DNA of 64,000 nt from Varanus komodoensis (Eukaryota; Chordata; Lepidosauria; Squamata; Varanidae), in contig NW_025335641.1 of assembly GCF_004798865.1 (NCBI RefSeq), positions 7,598,479-7,662,478 on the forward strand, given 5' to 3'. The position numbers and the translations under genes are program-made. Positions 1 through 9,965 of this stretch are shown piece by piece. Within the stretch, counting starts at the first letter, position 1. Each line of letters begins with the position of its first letter. The notes under the pieces were generated by a model. That model did no database searches. It was not told the DNA's origin and saw only the letters and a list, made by a program, of their open reading frames with translations.

Positions 1-1569
1 GGAACTAATGGAACAGTTGTAATAGGGGTTTTTAGGAGGGGACCTAGGAAATGAAATACGTGCCTTGGCCATAATCTGAAAAATACACTGTAACAAAACA
101 TGGCTGGACTAAGCTGAAGCAAAATGCTTTTAAAGGAGCTATTTGAAGGAAGAAATAGGGGGGTCCCCTCCTCCACCTTTCCCCTATTCATTTTTTCATG
201 ATTAAATACACTCCCCTCTGTCTTTACGATCAAAGTGCACTGAGGGCAGCATTATCCACTCTGCAAAAACTGATGATCCCTCAGATTCTTCTTAACAACA
301 ACAAAAACCTAAAGTTCCTTTTGGTGAAAGAATGTAGCCACGGGAATGCTGAAGGGCAGAGGGTTTTGCTGACACGTTCCTTCTCTTTTTTTAAAAAAAA
401 AATATTGCTCCCATAATCTTCTGTGTTCTGGATTCTTTGGTGACAGTTTGTGGTATTTCGCCTTAGCAAAGTCAACTGCAAAAACCTGAAATAAGGGAAA
501 CATGCTGTCATGCCCGACCCCACTACATAGGCAGGGAAGAGTTTAGTGTTTCATCAGGGGTAGTGGGCCATCACACCATTGCTGTCTCGAGTCCATATGT
601 CTACAAAAGAGGAGCACCCCATGATCAATCCTAGCAAAATAGCAGAAATCTCAATCACATAATCCAGAGTCTCATAGTTCAGGTACAAAGACCCCAGGCA
701 AATGTAATTTGTGGTAGAAATTAGCATGTCAGGATCATGGCAGACTGATTAACACCTGGCATCCTGGTAGGGCCCATTGGTTACACTTGTCTGAATTTTC
801 TTCTGCAACTTGCTGTGCTAGATGGTTGGTAAGAGCTCCATTCATAACCCAAAACAAGCACTGTGGAAAATTTAAATGGTGCGAGACTAGCCACCTGGCG
901 ACCACCACTACCATGTCAGCCCACCAGAGGGCACCCTGCATAGACCCCTCCAGCTCTACAGCTACCTCTGGGCTGGCCTCATTCCAAGGCTAGAGAAGGC
1001 TTCATGCATGGACTTGCATGCCTTTATTTCTTTGTTTCTACGCACACCAAAAGCTTTATTCTTTTTCCCCCAGAGGGAAACATGGGTAAAGGAGGCAGCA
1101 AAACAGTTGAAAGAACTCTGAGTGTCTGACCCATGGGACTCCCTTCCCTTCCCCTCCCCACTGCTCAGGGAAGGCAAGGGCAGTGCAGGGTGAGCACCTG
1201 CATAAAGGTAGACTCCACAACCGGAATGCAAGAGGGCAAAAAGTGGGAATGGAAATTCCAGAATAAAAGAAGAGGGAAAATGACAGAGATAGAAAACAAG
1301 CTGAGTCATGTGCTGCAGGAGTGGCCCAAGTGATGTGGGACTGCAATAAAATCTTGGAGTAGATCATATTTCTCAAATAGGTGAATGGTACCTACAGAAC
1401 CCAAAGAGGTGCTGCTGTCCTTTGGAGGATGTAAAGCTAAATAAAAAATCTTTCAAAGCACACAATAGCACACCTTGCAGTTTGGCTTTAATTCAGTTTA
1501 AGCAAATATGCAAAAAGGAAGACTCCTACTGTAGCATCCTGCAGATTGGGAATGAAAGGGAAAGGGGGG
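1..1569. other. No gene or repeat recognised
   Basis: Short frames only, none with a recognisable motif. Composition is ordinary. Confidence 0.6.
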
Positions 1570-1830
1570 CATAGATTCACCCTACTCCAGTACCACTTTT
1601 GCAGGATGGGGGAAATGCATGACCAGCATTCTCTTACCCAGCTCAGGATCAGAACAGCTGAGCAGCAAGGAAGAAGGCTTTCTTGTGGTGCCCCCAAGTA
1701 TGGAATGCTCTCCTCACTGAGGTCTGTCTGATGGCAACACTTATTTATTTTCTATACCTTCCAACAGCCAAAGCTAGGTAAAAGGACATTGGCTGAATTG
1801 TCAAGACAGCATTTACTCCAGTTCTATACA
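1570..1830 (+). mobile_element. L2-like LINE 3' fragment, degenerate
   Basis: The segment around 1655-1700 reads like the end of the L2 reverse-transcriptase frame (AEQQGRRLSCGAPKYGML for the usual RRAFSLLAPRLWNAL pattern), followed by TATTTATTTTCTATACCTTC. It is heavily decayed, with no clean ends. Confidence 0.45.
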
Positions 1831-2384
1831 AATCTTTTTCATCATTTTTCACACTAATAAACTGATCACAAAAAGTTGAGTTTCGTGAAATACAAAATAT
1901 TTAATCTGGATAAGGATTCAAGCCAAGTTGTTTCTGCCAGCCAAATAGGGCCAAAATCTTGAGCAAACATTCTCCTTGACATGTTTTCAAGCTCCCAATT
2001 GGAAATATAATGCAAGCAGACTTATAAAGTTGCATATTTTACATATCTGTTTGTGAAAATGGGGAACACAAACAGCAAATTCGTAAGTGCTTAGCAGTTG
2101 AGGTGGTGGCTATTTAGGCAAATGGAAATGTAGGTCTCCTTACTCCAAAACATTATATGTAACGTCGACGAAAATATGAATGCAGCAACAAGTCCTTTTG
2201 CTAGCCATGTCACAACACTGTCCACAAATGCATCTTCCAATAGCTTTCTAATCCAAGCCAAGACATGCTTATCAGCTCCAGGTTACAAGTGGTAGGGCAT
2301 CTATAACTCAAGCACCAAGACCAGGTGGCATAGAGGTGACTGGAAGTCTTGCCAAGATGGGCAATGGGGCCTGCGGCAAAGGCA

Positions 2385-2475
2385 AAGAGCAGCAGAAGGA
2401 GAAGGGTGTAAACCACTCTGAATTCTTTGAAAGAAAAGAGGTGGGATAGAAAATTAATAATAAAATAATGTTAAG
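2385..2475 (+). mobile_element. Sauria SINE 3' fragment
   Basis: Contains AAACCACTCTGAATTCTTTG, GGTGGGATAGAAAATTAATA and an A/T-rich tail. This is the 3' part shared with the full Sauria SINEs at 3610 and 55670. The tRNA-like head is missing or unrecognisable. Confidence 0.65.
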
Positions 2476-3210
2476 AACAACCAGAAGCCAGATACCATGA
2501 AGGGTCAGTAGAACCAGAGGTGAATACAAGGTCAGGATCAGGCAAGGATCAGAGACCTGCCAAGGAGTGATGGGACCAGAGACAATAATAACATCTGGAA
2601 TAGGCAGGAGTCATGGCAGAGATGCAGGACTGAAGGCAGGAATCAGATCAGGACCATGAAGCAGCCCCCACAGAGCCCATGTGACACTATGATGAAACCA
2701 TGGAGGGCTGAGCAGCCTTTTGTAGCCCCTCTTGTGGTTTCCAGCTACTTCCCAGGACTGCAGTGGCTCTAATTCTCACAAGCATCCTCAGGCCTGATCC
2801 TACAAGTGCTGGAGGGGTGAACCGGGTTGCCTGCTGTAAGAAGCACTTGCTCTGAAACTGCTTGTTTTAATCACTTCCTGGATGCCATTAGCAACGAGAG
2901 CAATTTTGTTCAGTTTACATTTTAAGCTGTAAGGAAAACTTATGTAACTTGCATTTCCCCCAAACAAAATCAAATCGTGAGTATACTTCGAAGTTTTACT
3001 TCTCATAATGTTGTGATATAGTTCTTAAATCAGAACACACAAACAAAAATGTGTATATTAGGAATATAATGTGCCAAGATTGCATAAATTAGGAAGGATA
3101 ACATATCGAGTGTATTATATTAAGAGAAATGATTAGTAATTATTAGAAATTATTAAAGACCACAAGCAGATTTGAAAAAAGTTATATCACTCGGCAGTTT
3201 CATGTAAATG
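2476..3210. other. No gene; CAGGA/GGTCAG-rich stretch at 2490-2680
   Basis: 2490-2680 is built of loosely repeated GGTCAG, GGATCAG and GGCAGGA words that look like part of an old dispersed repeat, but no ends or second copy are in the window. The rest shows nothing. Confidence 0.5.
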
Positions 3211-3350
3211 TTAAATAACATGGGGGACAAGATTGACCCCTGGGAAACTCCATCCTGGAGACTCCAAGGGGCAGAGCAATACCCTCCAAGCACCACCTTG
3301 TAGCCTATCATTCAAGTAGGGGTGGAACTGCTGCAATGCAGTGCCTCTGA
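3211..3350 (-). mobile_element. L2-like reverse-transcriptase fragment
   Basis: On the minus strand the frame reads ALQQFHPYLNDRLQGGAW and then CPLESPGWSFPGVNLVP. This is a decayed form of the L2 motif LRWFRSYL...GVPQGSILSP. It abuts an unclassified repeat at 3350-3610. Confidence 0.55.
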
Positions 3351-3610
3351 CGTCGTCTTTCCTCCTGCTCTGAATGCGTAGTTGTGGTCGCTGATGGGGT
3401 GTTGGAAGGTGGCCCATGTGGGCTGGTGCCCCAGCTCCTTCATTTGGAGCCCCAAATCTCTGGACCTGTTGTCCATGGGTACTTGCAGAAATTAAGGTAC
3501 AAGGACTGCGATGATTTCTGATGGTTCCCTGGATTAGCTGACCTTGCTTGTCCACGAATTCCTTTTTACAGATAGCAGTGGTCGTACTAGACAGGGTTCT
3601 TTGCAGACTT
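3350..3610. repeat. Unclassified interspersed repeat, second copy at 32995-33905
   Basis: Shares long near-identical stretches with 32995-33215 and 33846-33905, for example CATTTGGAGCCCCAAATCT, GGGTACTTGCAGAAATTAAG and TTTTTACAGATAGCAG. Strand and family are not known. It runs directly into the Sauria SINE. Confidence 0.75.
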
Positions 3611-3830
3611 TAGAACATGGGACTAGGACTCAGGAGATCGGGGTTCGAGTACCTGCTCGGCCGTGGAGCCAACTGGGTGATTTTGGGACAGTCAGAAGTC
3701 TCAGCCCAACCTACCTCACAGGGTTGTTGTTGTGGGGATAAGACTGAGAGCAGGAGGAAGAGAATGACATGAGCCACTTTGAGTTCTTTGAAAGAAAAAA
3801 GGTAGAATATAAATCTAATATATGAAAAAT
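3610..3830 (+). mobile_element. Sauria SINE, near full length
   Basis: The tRNA-derived head includes a B-box-like GGGTTCGAGTACC near 3642. The conserved body (CAACTGGGTGATTTTGGG, CCCAACCTACCTCACAGGG) and the 3' part (GAGCCACTTTGAGTTCTTTG, AATATAAATCTAATA) follow. This is the hallmark SINE family of squamates, thought to use Bov-B machinery. Confidence 0.9.
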
Positions 3831-5010
3831 AATGCAATTCACTGGAGTCAAGAGAGGGTTTTCTCCCCTTTTGAAAACACTGAGAAATTTAAATGTCTGA
3901 GGAGCAGATGATTTTTGCTGGAATTAGCTGAGTGGGAAAGTCCTCCCCTACCTGTATGTGGCAGTTCCATCTAGACTGGGGCTCCACATGCTTACACTAA
4001 GGTAAACAAAACTATGACAAACATCTACACACTACATAGTTAGGATAGTGGGTAGACTCACAAGACAAACGTTATGGTGGTTTCTCGAGCAGGATGATCT
4101 GCCATGTCTCCTAAATCCTCTCATGGTATTTCAGCATGGTTTGTTTGGTTTTTAGAAACCACAATAAGAAACAACAGTCTATTCACCAGTTTTCGTGGTT
4201 TCTCTGATTGTCCAAACATAGCATCATCATTTCCACAGTGTCACCACAGAATCCCCTGAAAGGGTTCCAGCTGCTATAGGAGCTGCTCCAGCCATTCGAT
4301 GGGGGATTGTATTTCAACATGGTGGCTGATTGGTTACAGGCCAACAGTGAGAGGACTGACTGAGAAGAGCAGAAACCACTCTAGAATAGAAACCACTGAA
4401 TAGTGGCACATCCAGCCAAAACACCATGCAACATGGAGACCACACAGAGTTGCTTATGCCAATGTTTTTAACTCAGTATCTGTGAACTATACGTGCCTGA
4501 GCTTGTAGAAGGCCTCATGCCTCATATGAAGTTTCCTGGCTCCCCCCCCCCCCCCCCCCAATTTACTCAGTGTCAAACTCTGTGCTAGAGGCATGGCAGA
4601 CCTTGGGCATGTTCGCTCCTAAATAATGAAATGAAATGTACATTCCCTTCTCTCCATTCTTAAAATCCCACACACGGATGAATACTGAAGTTATCTCCTT
4701 TCGAATCCATCATCAAAATTGGTCACCTGAAGTTTGCTTTCTATCACTTATGTCTGGGATGGACAATGTGCTGCTTTCCAGTAACTGGTGGATTACAGCT
4801 CCCATCCGCCCCAGCCTTGAGTTCCCCTGTGAGCTCACTTTCAGTGGTACAGCACATGATTTCCATGCAGAATGTCCCAGGTTCAGGCCTGCACATCTCC
4901 AGTTTTTTAAAAAGATTTCTTTAGAAGGTGATAGGATCCATTTTTCGCACATGGAGACCTTGGCGGCCCACTGCTTGTCAGATCCTGGGCCCATCCTGGG
5001 CCAAACAAGC
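3831..5010. other. No gene recognised
   Basis: Contains the poly-C tract and, near 4765-4810, a small piece (GGATTACAGCTCCCATC) that could be a family A MITE remnant. Nothing else. Confidence 0.5.
4543..4559. repeat. Poly-C tract
   Basis: An uninterrupted run of about 17 C (G on the minus strand). Confidence 0.9.
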
Positions 5011-5028
5011 AAGAATCAGAGCTGACTT
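5011..5028 (+). repeat. Left target-site duplication of the L1 (18 bp)
   Basis: AAGAATCAGAGCTGACTT, identical to 5856-5873 immediately after the L1 tail. Confidence 0.93.
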
Positions 5029-5855
5029 ACAGATGAGAAAATTATCAAAAGACTATATGATTTGATTTTTCACTTGACAGGAAAATGGAAGGGGAACAGG
5101 TTAAGGAAACTATGATAACATGGGCACAAAACGCTGGATTTAAGGTTGAACTAGAAAAGTGGCAAAAATTATGGGAAAGAAACATTAAGGTAACATTAGC
5201 AACTTCGTATAAAGAAAATTTATATAAAATGTTCTATAGATGGTATTTGTCACCAAGTCAAATTTGGAAATAAGATATTTCCAAATAGGTCAAATAGATG
5301 TTGGAAATGTAAACATAAAGTGGGTACTTTTTATCATATGTGGTGGACTTATGATAAGGTGAAAAAATATTGGATTAAAATACATAGTTGGATGGAGGAA
5401 ATATTACAAAAACCCTTTGCTTTTAAACCTGAAGTTTTCTTGTTAGGCATCATACCGGAAGACGTTAACAGACAGGAAATGTATCTGATGCTGCACCTAA
5501 TTACAGCGGCGAGGACTGCATTTGCTCAATATTGGAAAAATGAGGAGCTGTCCACCGATGGATTGATTGTAAGAAAGATCTTGGACTGTGCAGAAATGGA
5601 TAGATTGTCTTTATCATTGAAGAAGAAAGAGGATACTGACTTCTATCGAACTTGGGATTCTTTCTATAATTGGCTGGAGAAACGGGACTTGGCGTAAACT
5701 TAGAGATGTTTTTAAATTATTATAAATTGATTTGAATTTGACTTTAGAATGTTAAAAAATATGTAGTAGAAGGTTGACCCAGTAAATCCGATGTATGTGA
5801 TGTTTGATGTTTTTAGTGTTAGTTTAAAATTTTCATAAAAAAATTATAAAAAGAA
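5029..5855 (+). mobile_element. 5'-truncated LINE-1, C-terminal part of ORF2 plus 3' UTR
   Basis: The frame 5085-5273 (LYKMFYRWYLSP) and then 5320-5697 (VGTFYHMWWTYDKVKKYW to the stop at 5695-5697) is the C-terminal segment of vertebrate L1 ORF2, including the RCWKC Cys motif at about 5296. A single indel near 5270 shifts the frame between the two parts; otherwise the segment is open. A short 3' UTR and an A-rich tail (to about 5855) follow. Perfect 18-bp target duplications flank it. Confidence 0.9.
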
Positions 5856-5873
5856 AAGAATCAGAGCTGACTT
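5856..5873 (+). repeat. Right target-site duplication of the L1 (18 bp)
   Basis: Perfect repeat of 5011-5028 directly downstream of the A-rich tail. Confidence 0.93.
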
Positions 5874-6834
5874 GACACAACTTCTTACTTTCCTATCCCT
5901 TCAAGATCAGCTATGGCTGGGGAAAAAGATATGTGGGAAAAATCTGTGCACTTTCAAATCTTCTGACAGCAAAGGTGCATTTGCACACAGTGTTTAAATG
6001 ACCACTGGGCTTTCAGTGGTTTCCATCTGCAACTCATGATATCAGACCATCTGGTCACCCTTCTAGTATAGTACTGTATTTTATACAACCAAACCTAAAA
6101 GCCCTAATAAATAACATTTCTTTTCCTCCCATTGCTTAGGGTCACATACATTACTTTTGAAACCTAATATGGAACATGTGCATCAAATCTACACAATTAT
6201 TTACACAAAGTGCGTGTTTCATTGTACATTCTGTATTCCAGCATCCATGATACACAGAATCTTCTCTTTCTAAGTGCACCCTGGAGATCGAGGGAGCACC
6301 ACACTGGCTTATAAAAAGGCATTCCTAGCTTAAACGAGCCAATGACAACAAACTGCTGACAAAATATCTTTTCACATAAAGGAAACATGCTGTGGCAAGC
6401 AACAAACACGCCACATGGGAGGTTTCTGAAAAAGAAAAATACAAATGCAATGTTAGAATGGAAGCCTACGCATCTCCACCTCCTCTCAGATCCAACCTGC
6501 ATAAATTTTAAATTGCTTATTTTAGGCCTTCCCTACATAAGGCGTTATTATGCACTCTTGATCCTCCGTTCACGGAAGTTTTCAGGTCCTTCTTATGATG
6601 CCATCTTCTTCCTGGGCCTCACCTGCAATGATTTGTCATGGTAGCTGGAAAGGGAGAAGGAGAATGGGCATGCATTCAGTCCCCTTGGTTCACCATGAGC
6701 ACGCGCACAAGCCCACACGTACCTGGAGTCTCCCGTGCACATGCACCGGTGCACGCCCAGCCAGCACTGCTAGTTTCCTTTCTAAACTTGCCCAGGAAAG
6801 CGTATACAGAGGGAGGTCCTAGCGCAGGACATGG
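5874..6834. other. No gene recognised
   Basis: No splice-bounded frame or repeat that I can name. Confidence 0.5.
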
Positions 6835-7083
6835 AATAATCAATTCAAGTTGCAACAACCCAGATTCAGGCTAGGAAAAAAATCATCACTGTTAGAGCCA
6901 TGCGACAGTGGAACCAATTGCCCAGAGAGGTGCTGGGCTCTCCCACACTGGAGACACTCAAAATAAACTGGACAGCCATCCGAGTGGGATGGTGCAACTT
7001 GGTGTCCTGCAACAGCAGGGGGCTGGACTTGATGGCCTTCAAGGCCCCTTCCAACTCTGCTATTCTATGATTCTATGTCTATG
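6835..7083 (+). mobile_element. CR1 LINE 3' end
   Basis: Translates in part as AMRQWNQLPREVLGSPTLET, the end of the CR1 reverse-transcriptase frame. The CR1 3' UTR follows (GGGCTGGACTTGATGGCCTT) and it terminates in the diagnostic ATTCTATG octamer repeats at 7064-7079. Confidence 0.92.
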
Positions 7084-7588
7084 GACAAGAAAGCCTCACT
7101 CAGTTCAGTGGGGCTTGCTCCCAGACAAATATCGATAGAATTCCAGCTTTCTTTGCTTTTTGTGTGCCGTTCATCCCAGAAACAAAATTGGTGTGTGTGG
7201 CTGGGAAGCACAATGGGTGTGTGGGTTCTCCTCCTCGCTTCTTTGTTCATCATTCCTTTTTCTGTGCAGAGGGCTGAAGGCAGATCCGAAAAGGCAACAG
7301 GATAAGGGATGGGAGTGTAGACTGGAAAGGGAAGAAAGATCTCCAGGAAGGATTCACGAAGGAAAGCAATGGAGAATAGAGGGGACAGATGCAGGGACCA
7401 ACACTGAGAAGCGGCTGGAGGAGCACAGTGGGAGAGAGTGGAAGGTAAACAGCTTTGGAGATGCTTGGAACTTGGACCATTTAGCAAAGGATGTTTCTGT
7501 GATACAGTAATTGCAAGTCAGATTCTGCCCATTCCATAGTCACAGCACTTGATCCTTCTTGCTCCTGTCTTGCCTCGTTGCAATAGGC

Positions 7589-7980
7589 CAGCGGTGGCAA
7601 ACCTATGGCACGCGTGCCACACCGGGCACGCAGAGCCCGCTCGGTTGGAACGCGAGCCAAGTTGCCCCAGCATCACCCCAGCAGCAGAGCATTGGATAAC
7701 AGCGCACATAGGGGCCATGCGCATGCTCAGAAAGGAGTAGCGGCACCAGGCGATGACATAATAAGCGGCAACTCATTAGCCGCGACTTGGTCAAGCTTTC
7801 ATATGGCCAGTCAGTGCGCTGCCAAGATTATATGAATATTTCCTTGGACAGGCTGTGAGGGTTTTTTTCTAAGCTAAAACCAGAGTTTTCAGGTTTTATT
7901 GCAGTGTTGACACTTTGCAATAAATAAGTGGGTTTTCGGTTGCAGTTTGGGCACTCGGTCTCTAAAGGTTCACTAGCACT
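7589..7980 (+). mobile_element. hAT-like MITE copy A
   Basis: Starts with the terminal repeat CAGCGGTGGCAAACCTATGG and ends near GTCTCTAAAGGTTCACTAGC, a decayed right terminal repeat. It shares its body with copy B at the same offsets: GCATCACCCCAGCAGC, the GGCGATGA segment, and GGTTTTATTGCAGTGTTG followed by TTGCAATAAATA. The body holds no coding frame of note. Confidence 0.75.
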
Positions 7981-7981
7981 G

Positions 7982-9048
7982 GGTTAGGGTTAGAAAAATG
8001 AGGTGTCCTGGCATGATTTTGATGGCTGGAATGTGTTTAGAATGAGAAGAAATGATGAGCTGTGCAGAAAAAGCTACTCAAGGAAGGCTTTTTCAAAATC
8101 GCCCTTTTCAATAGAACATTCACCCTAAATGAGCATTAGTGGTGTGCACCAGGACACGGTTAGGGTGAGAAAAACTAGGTGTCCAGGTATGATTTCAAAT
8201 GTTGGAATGTGTTCAGAATGAGCAGAAATGTTGAGCTCTGCAGAAAAAGGTACTCAAGGAAGGCTTTTTCAAAATCGTCCAAGTTTCAGTGGAACTTTAC
8301 CCCTTTATTAGGGTTAGGGGTGTGTACCAGGGTAGGTTAGGGTTTGAAAAACGAGATGTCCTGAAATGGTTTTGATGGTTGGAATGTGTTTGGAATGGGC
8401 AGAAATGTTGAGCTCTGCAGAAAATGCTACTCAAGGAAGGCTTTTTCGAAATCGTCCTGGTCTCAGTGGAACTATACCCCTATATCAGGGTTAGGAATTT
8501 GACCAGGATAGGGCTAGGGTTAGAAAAATGAGGTGTCCGGGCATGATTTTGATGGTTGGAATGTGTTCAGAACTGGAACATATGTTGAGCTGTGCAGAAA
8601 AAGCTACTCTGGGAAGGGTTTTTCAAAATTGTCTTTTTAATGGAACTTTACCCCTATATTAGGGTTAGTGGTGTGCACCAGGGTAGGGTTAGAATTTGAA
8701 AAATGAGGTGTCCTAGCATGGTTTTGATGGTTTGAATGTGTTTAGAAAGGGCAGAAATGATGGGGTCTGCATAAAAAGCTACTCAGGGAAGGCTTTTTCA
8801 AAATCGCCCTTTTCAATGGACGTTTTGCCCTATATTAGGGTTAGGGGTGTGCACCAGGGTAGGGTTAGAATTTGAAAAATGAGGTGTCCTGGCATGGTTT
8901 TGATGGTTTGAATGTGTTTAGAAAGGGCAGAAATGATGAGCTGTGCAGAAATAGCCACTCAAGGAAGGCTTTTTCAGAATCACCCTCTTTTCTATGGAAG
9001 TTTAGCCCTATATTAGGGTTAGGGGTGTGCACCAGGGTAGGGTTAGGG
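7982..9048 (+). repeat. Tandem array of six ~176-bp units with TTAGGG-like motifs
   Basis: Unit landmarks (TAGAAAAATGAGGTGTCC and variants) recur at 7991, 8167, 8344, 8521, 8696 and 8872, with array end near 9047, so the period is 175-177 bp. Each unit has the block CTACTCAAGGAAGGCTTTTT and ends in a stretch such as TATTAGGGTTAGGGGTGTGC. Copies differ from one another by substitutions and small indels. The motif (T)TAGGGTTAG is telomere-like, but only one or two repeats occur per unit. Confidence 0.9.
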
Positions 9049-9513
9049 CAATGTTTGCAAACCCATGGCGCCCATGGTACAGCGGGTGCACAGAGCCCTC
9101 TCTGTCAGCATGTTGGCCAAGTCACCCCAGCATCACCCCAGCAGCCGAGCATTAGATCACAGCAGACATAAGGGCCATGCGCCTGCTCGCAATGGAGTCG
9201 CGGTGCCAGGCGATGATGTCACGAGCCACTATTCATTAGGTGCGACTCGTCCAAACTTTCTCATGCTGGTCAGTGTGCTGAGAAGGGGATGTGTGGGTGT
9301 TTGTGTGTGTGTGCGCGCGCACGCGCATGTGTGCATATGTGTGTGTGTGTGCATAAATGTGTATATATATATAACCTTGGACTGACTGTGAGGTGTTTTT
9401 TCAAACTAAAGCCTCAGTTTCCAGGTTTTATTGCAGTGTTGGCACCTTGCAATAAATACGTGGGTTTTGGGTTGCAGTTTGGGCACTTGTCTCTGAAAGG
9501 TTTGCCACCAATG
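9049..9513 (+). mobile_element. hAT-like MITE copy B, enlarged by a dinucleotide tract
   Basis: A direct copy of 7589-7980, starting CAATGTTTGCAAACCCATGG and ending GTCTCTGAAAGGTTTGCCACC. It is longer than copy A mainly because of a (TG/CG/TA) tract at about 9289-9375. Its right end is the outer end of the composite next to the target duplication. Confidence 0.75.
9289..9375. repeat. Alternating purine-pyrimidine microsatellite (TG, CG, TA)
   Basis: Mixed TGTGTG, GCGCGCGCACGCGC and TATATATATA runs inside MITE copy B; absent from copy A. The CG/TG part is a sequence type that can adopt Z-DNA. Confidence 0.85.
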
Positions 9514-9867
9514 TAATAGGCCAGGAATGTCTTTCGTTAATTTTCCGTCCCCCTTTCATCCATACTGAGAACCTGCAGCTACCAGGGTCAAGCGTGGATG
9601 CTGAACATGGTTCGCCATTGGCTCGTTCCCAGACTGGTAGCCACAGTTCCCTTCTTCAGATAAAATAGTAAACTGTGGTTAATTGACGATTTTCAGCTGC
9701 AGTTGTGGCACCCTGTGCAGAAGGGGAAGCGCTATATGCATGGGCACCGGTCTTGGCTACATCTTGGTTTATTAAATCAAGGTACAATTTCCAAGGCAAA
9801 AGGAGAAGGGAATGGCAGAGTTTGGGGTTGCTAGATGCGGCCACTGGGGCAGTCAGGGTGGGATTGG

Positions 9868-9965
9868 GGAGACTCTGGGGGATGGTGGAGGACAGGAGAG
9901 CCTGGAGGAATGTTGTCCATGGGGTCGTGATGGGTCGGACATGACTTAGTGATTAAACTAAACAA
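9868..9965 (+). mobile_element. Bov-B LINE 3' tail
   Basis: Contains GGGGATGGTGGAGGACAGGA, GGGTCGTGATGGGTCGGACA and TGACTTAGTGATTAAAC. This is the terminal segment of Bov-B (RTE clade), common in squamates and known for horizontal transfer into ruminants. Only about 100 bp remain. Confidence 0.85.

Larger units (their letters stand above)
7581..9521. mobile_element. Composite hAT-like unit: two direct ~0.4 kb copies flanking a tandem array, with 8-bp target duplication
   Basis: The outer ends are CAGCGGTGGCAAACC at 7589 and, reverse-complemented, CATTGGTGGCAAACC ending at 9513. They are flanked by CAATAGGC (7581-7588) and TAATAGGC (9514-9521), an 8-bp duplication with one mismatch. Eight-base duplications and CA(G/T)-type inverted ends are hAT features. 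Inside are copy A (7589 to about 7980), six tandem units (about 7982-9047) and copy B (about 9049-9513). There is no transposase frame, so the unit is non-autonomous. Confidence 0.8.

Noticed and set aside
7982-9048. Interstitial telomere array
   Set aside because: Only one or two TTAGGG words per 176-bp unit; it is a longer-period satellite, not a hexamer array.
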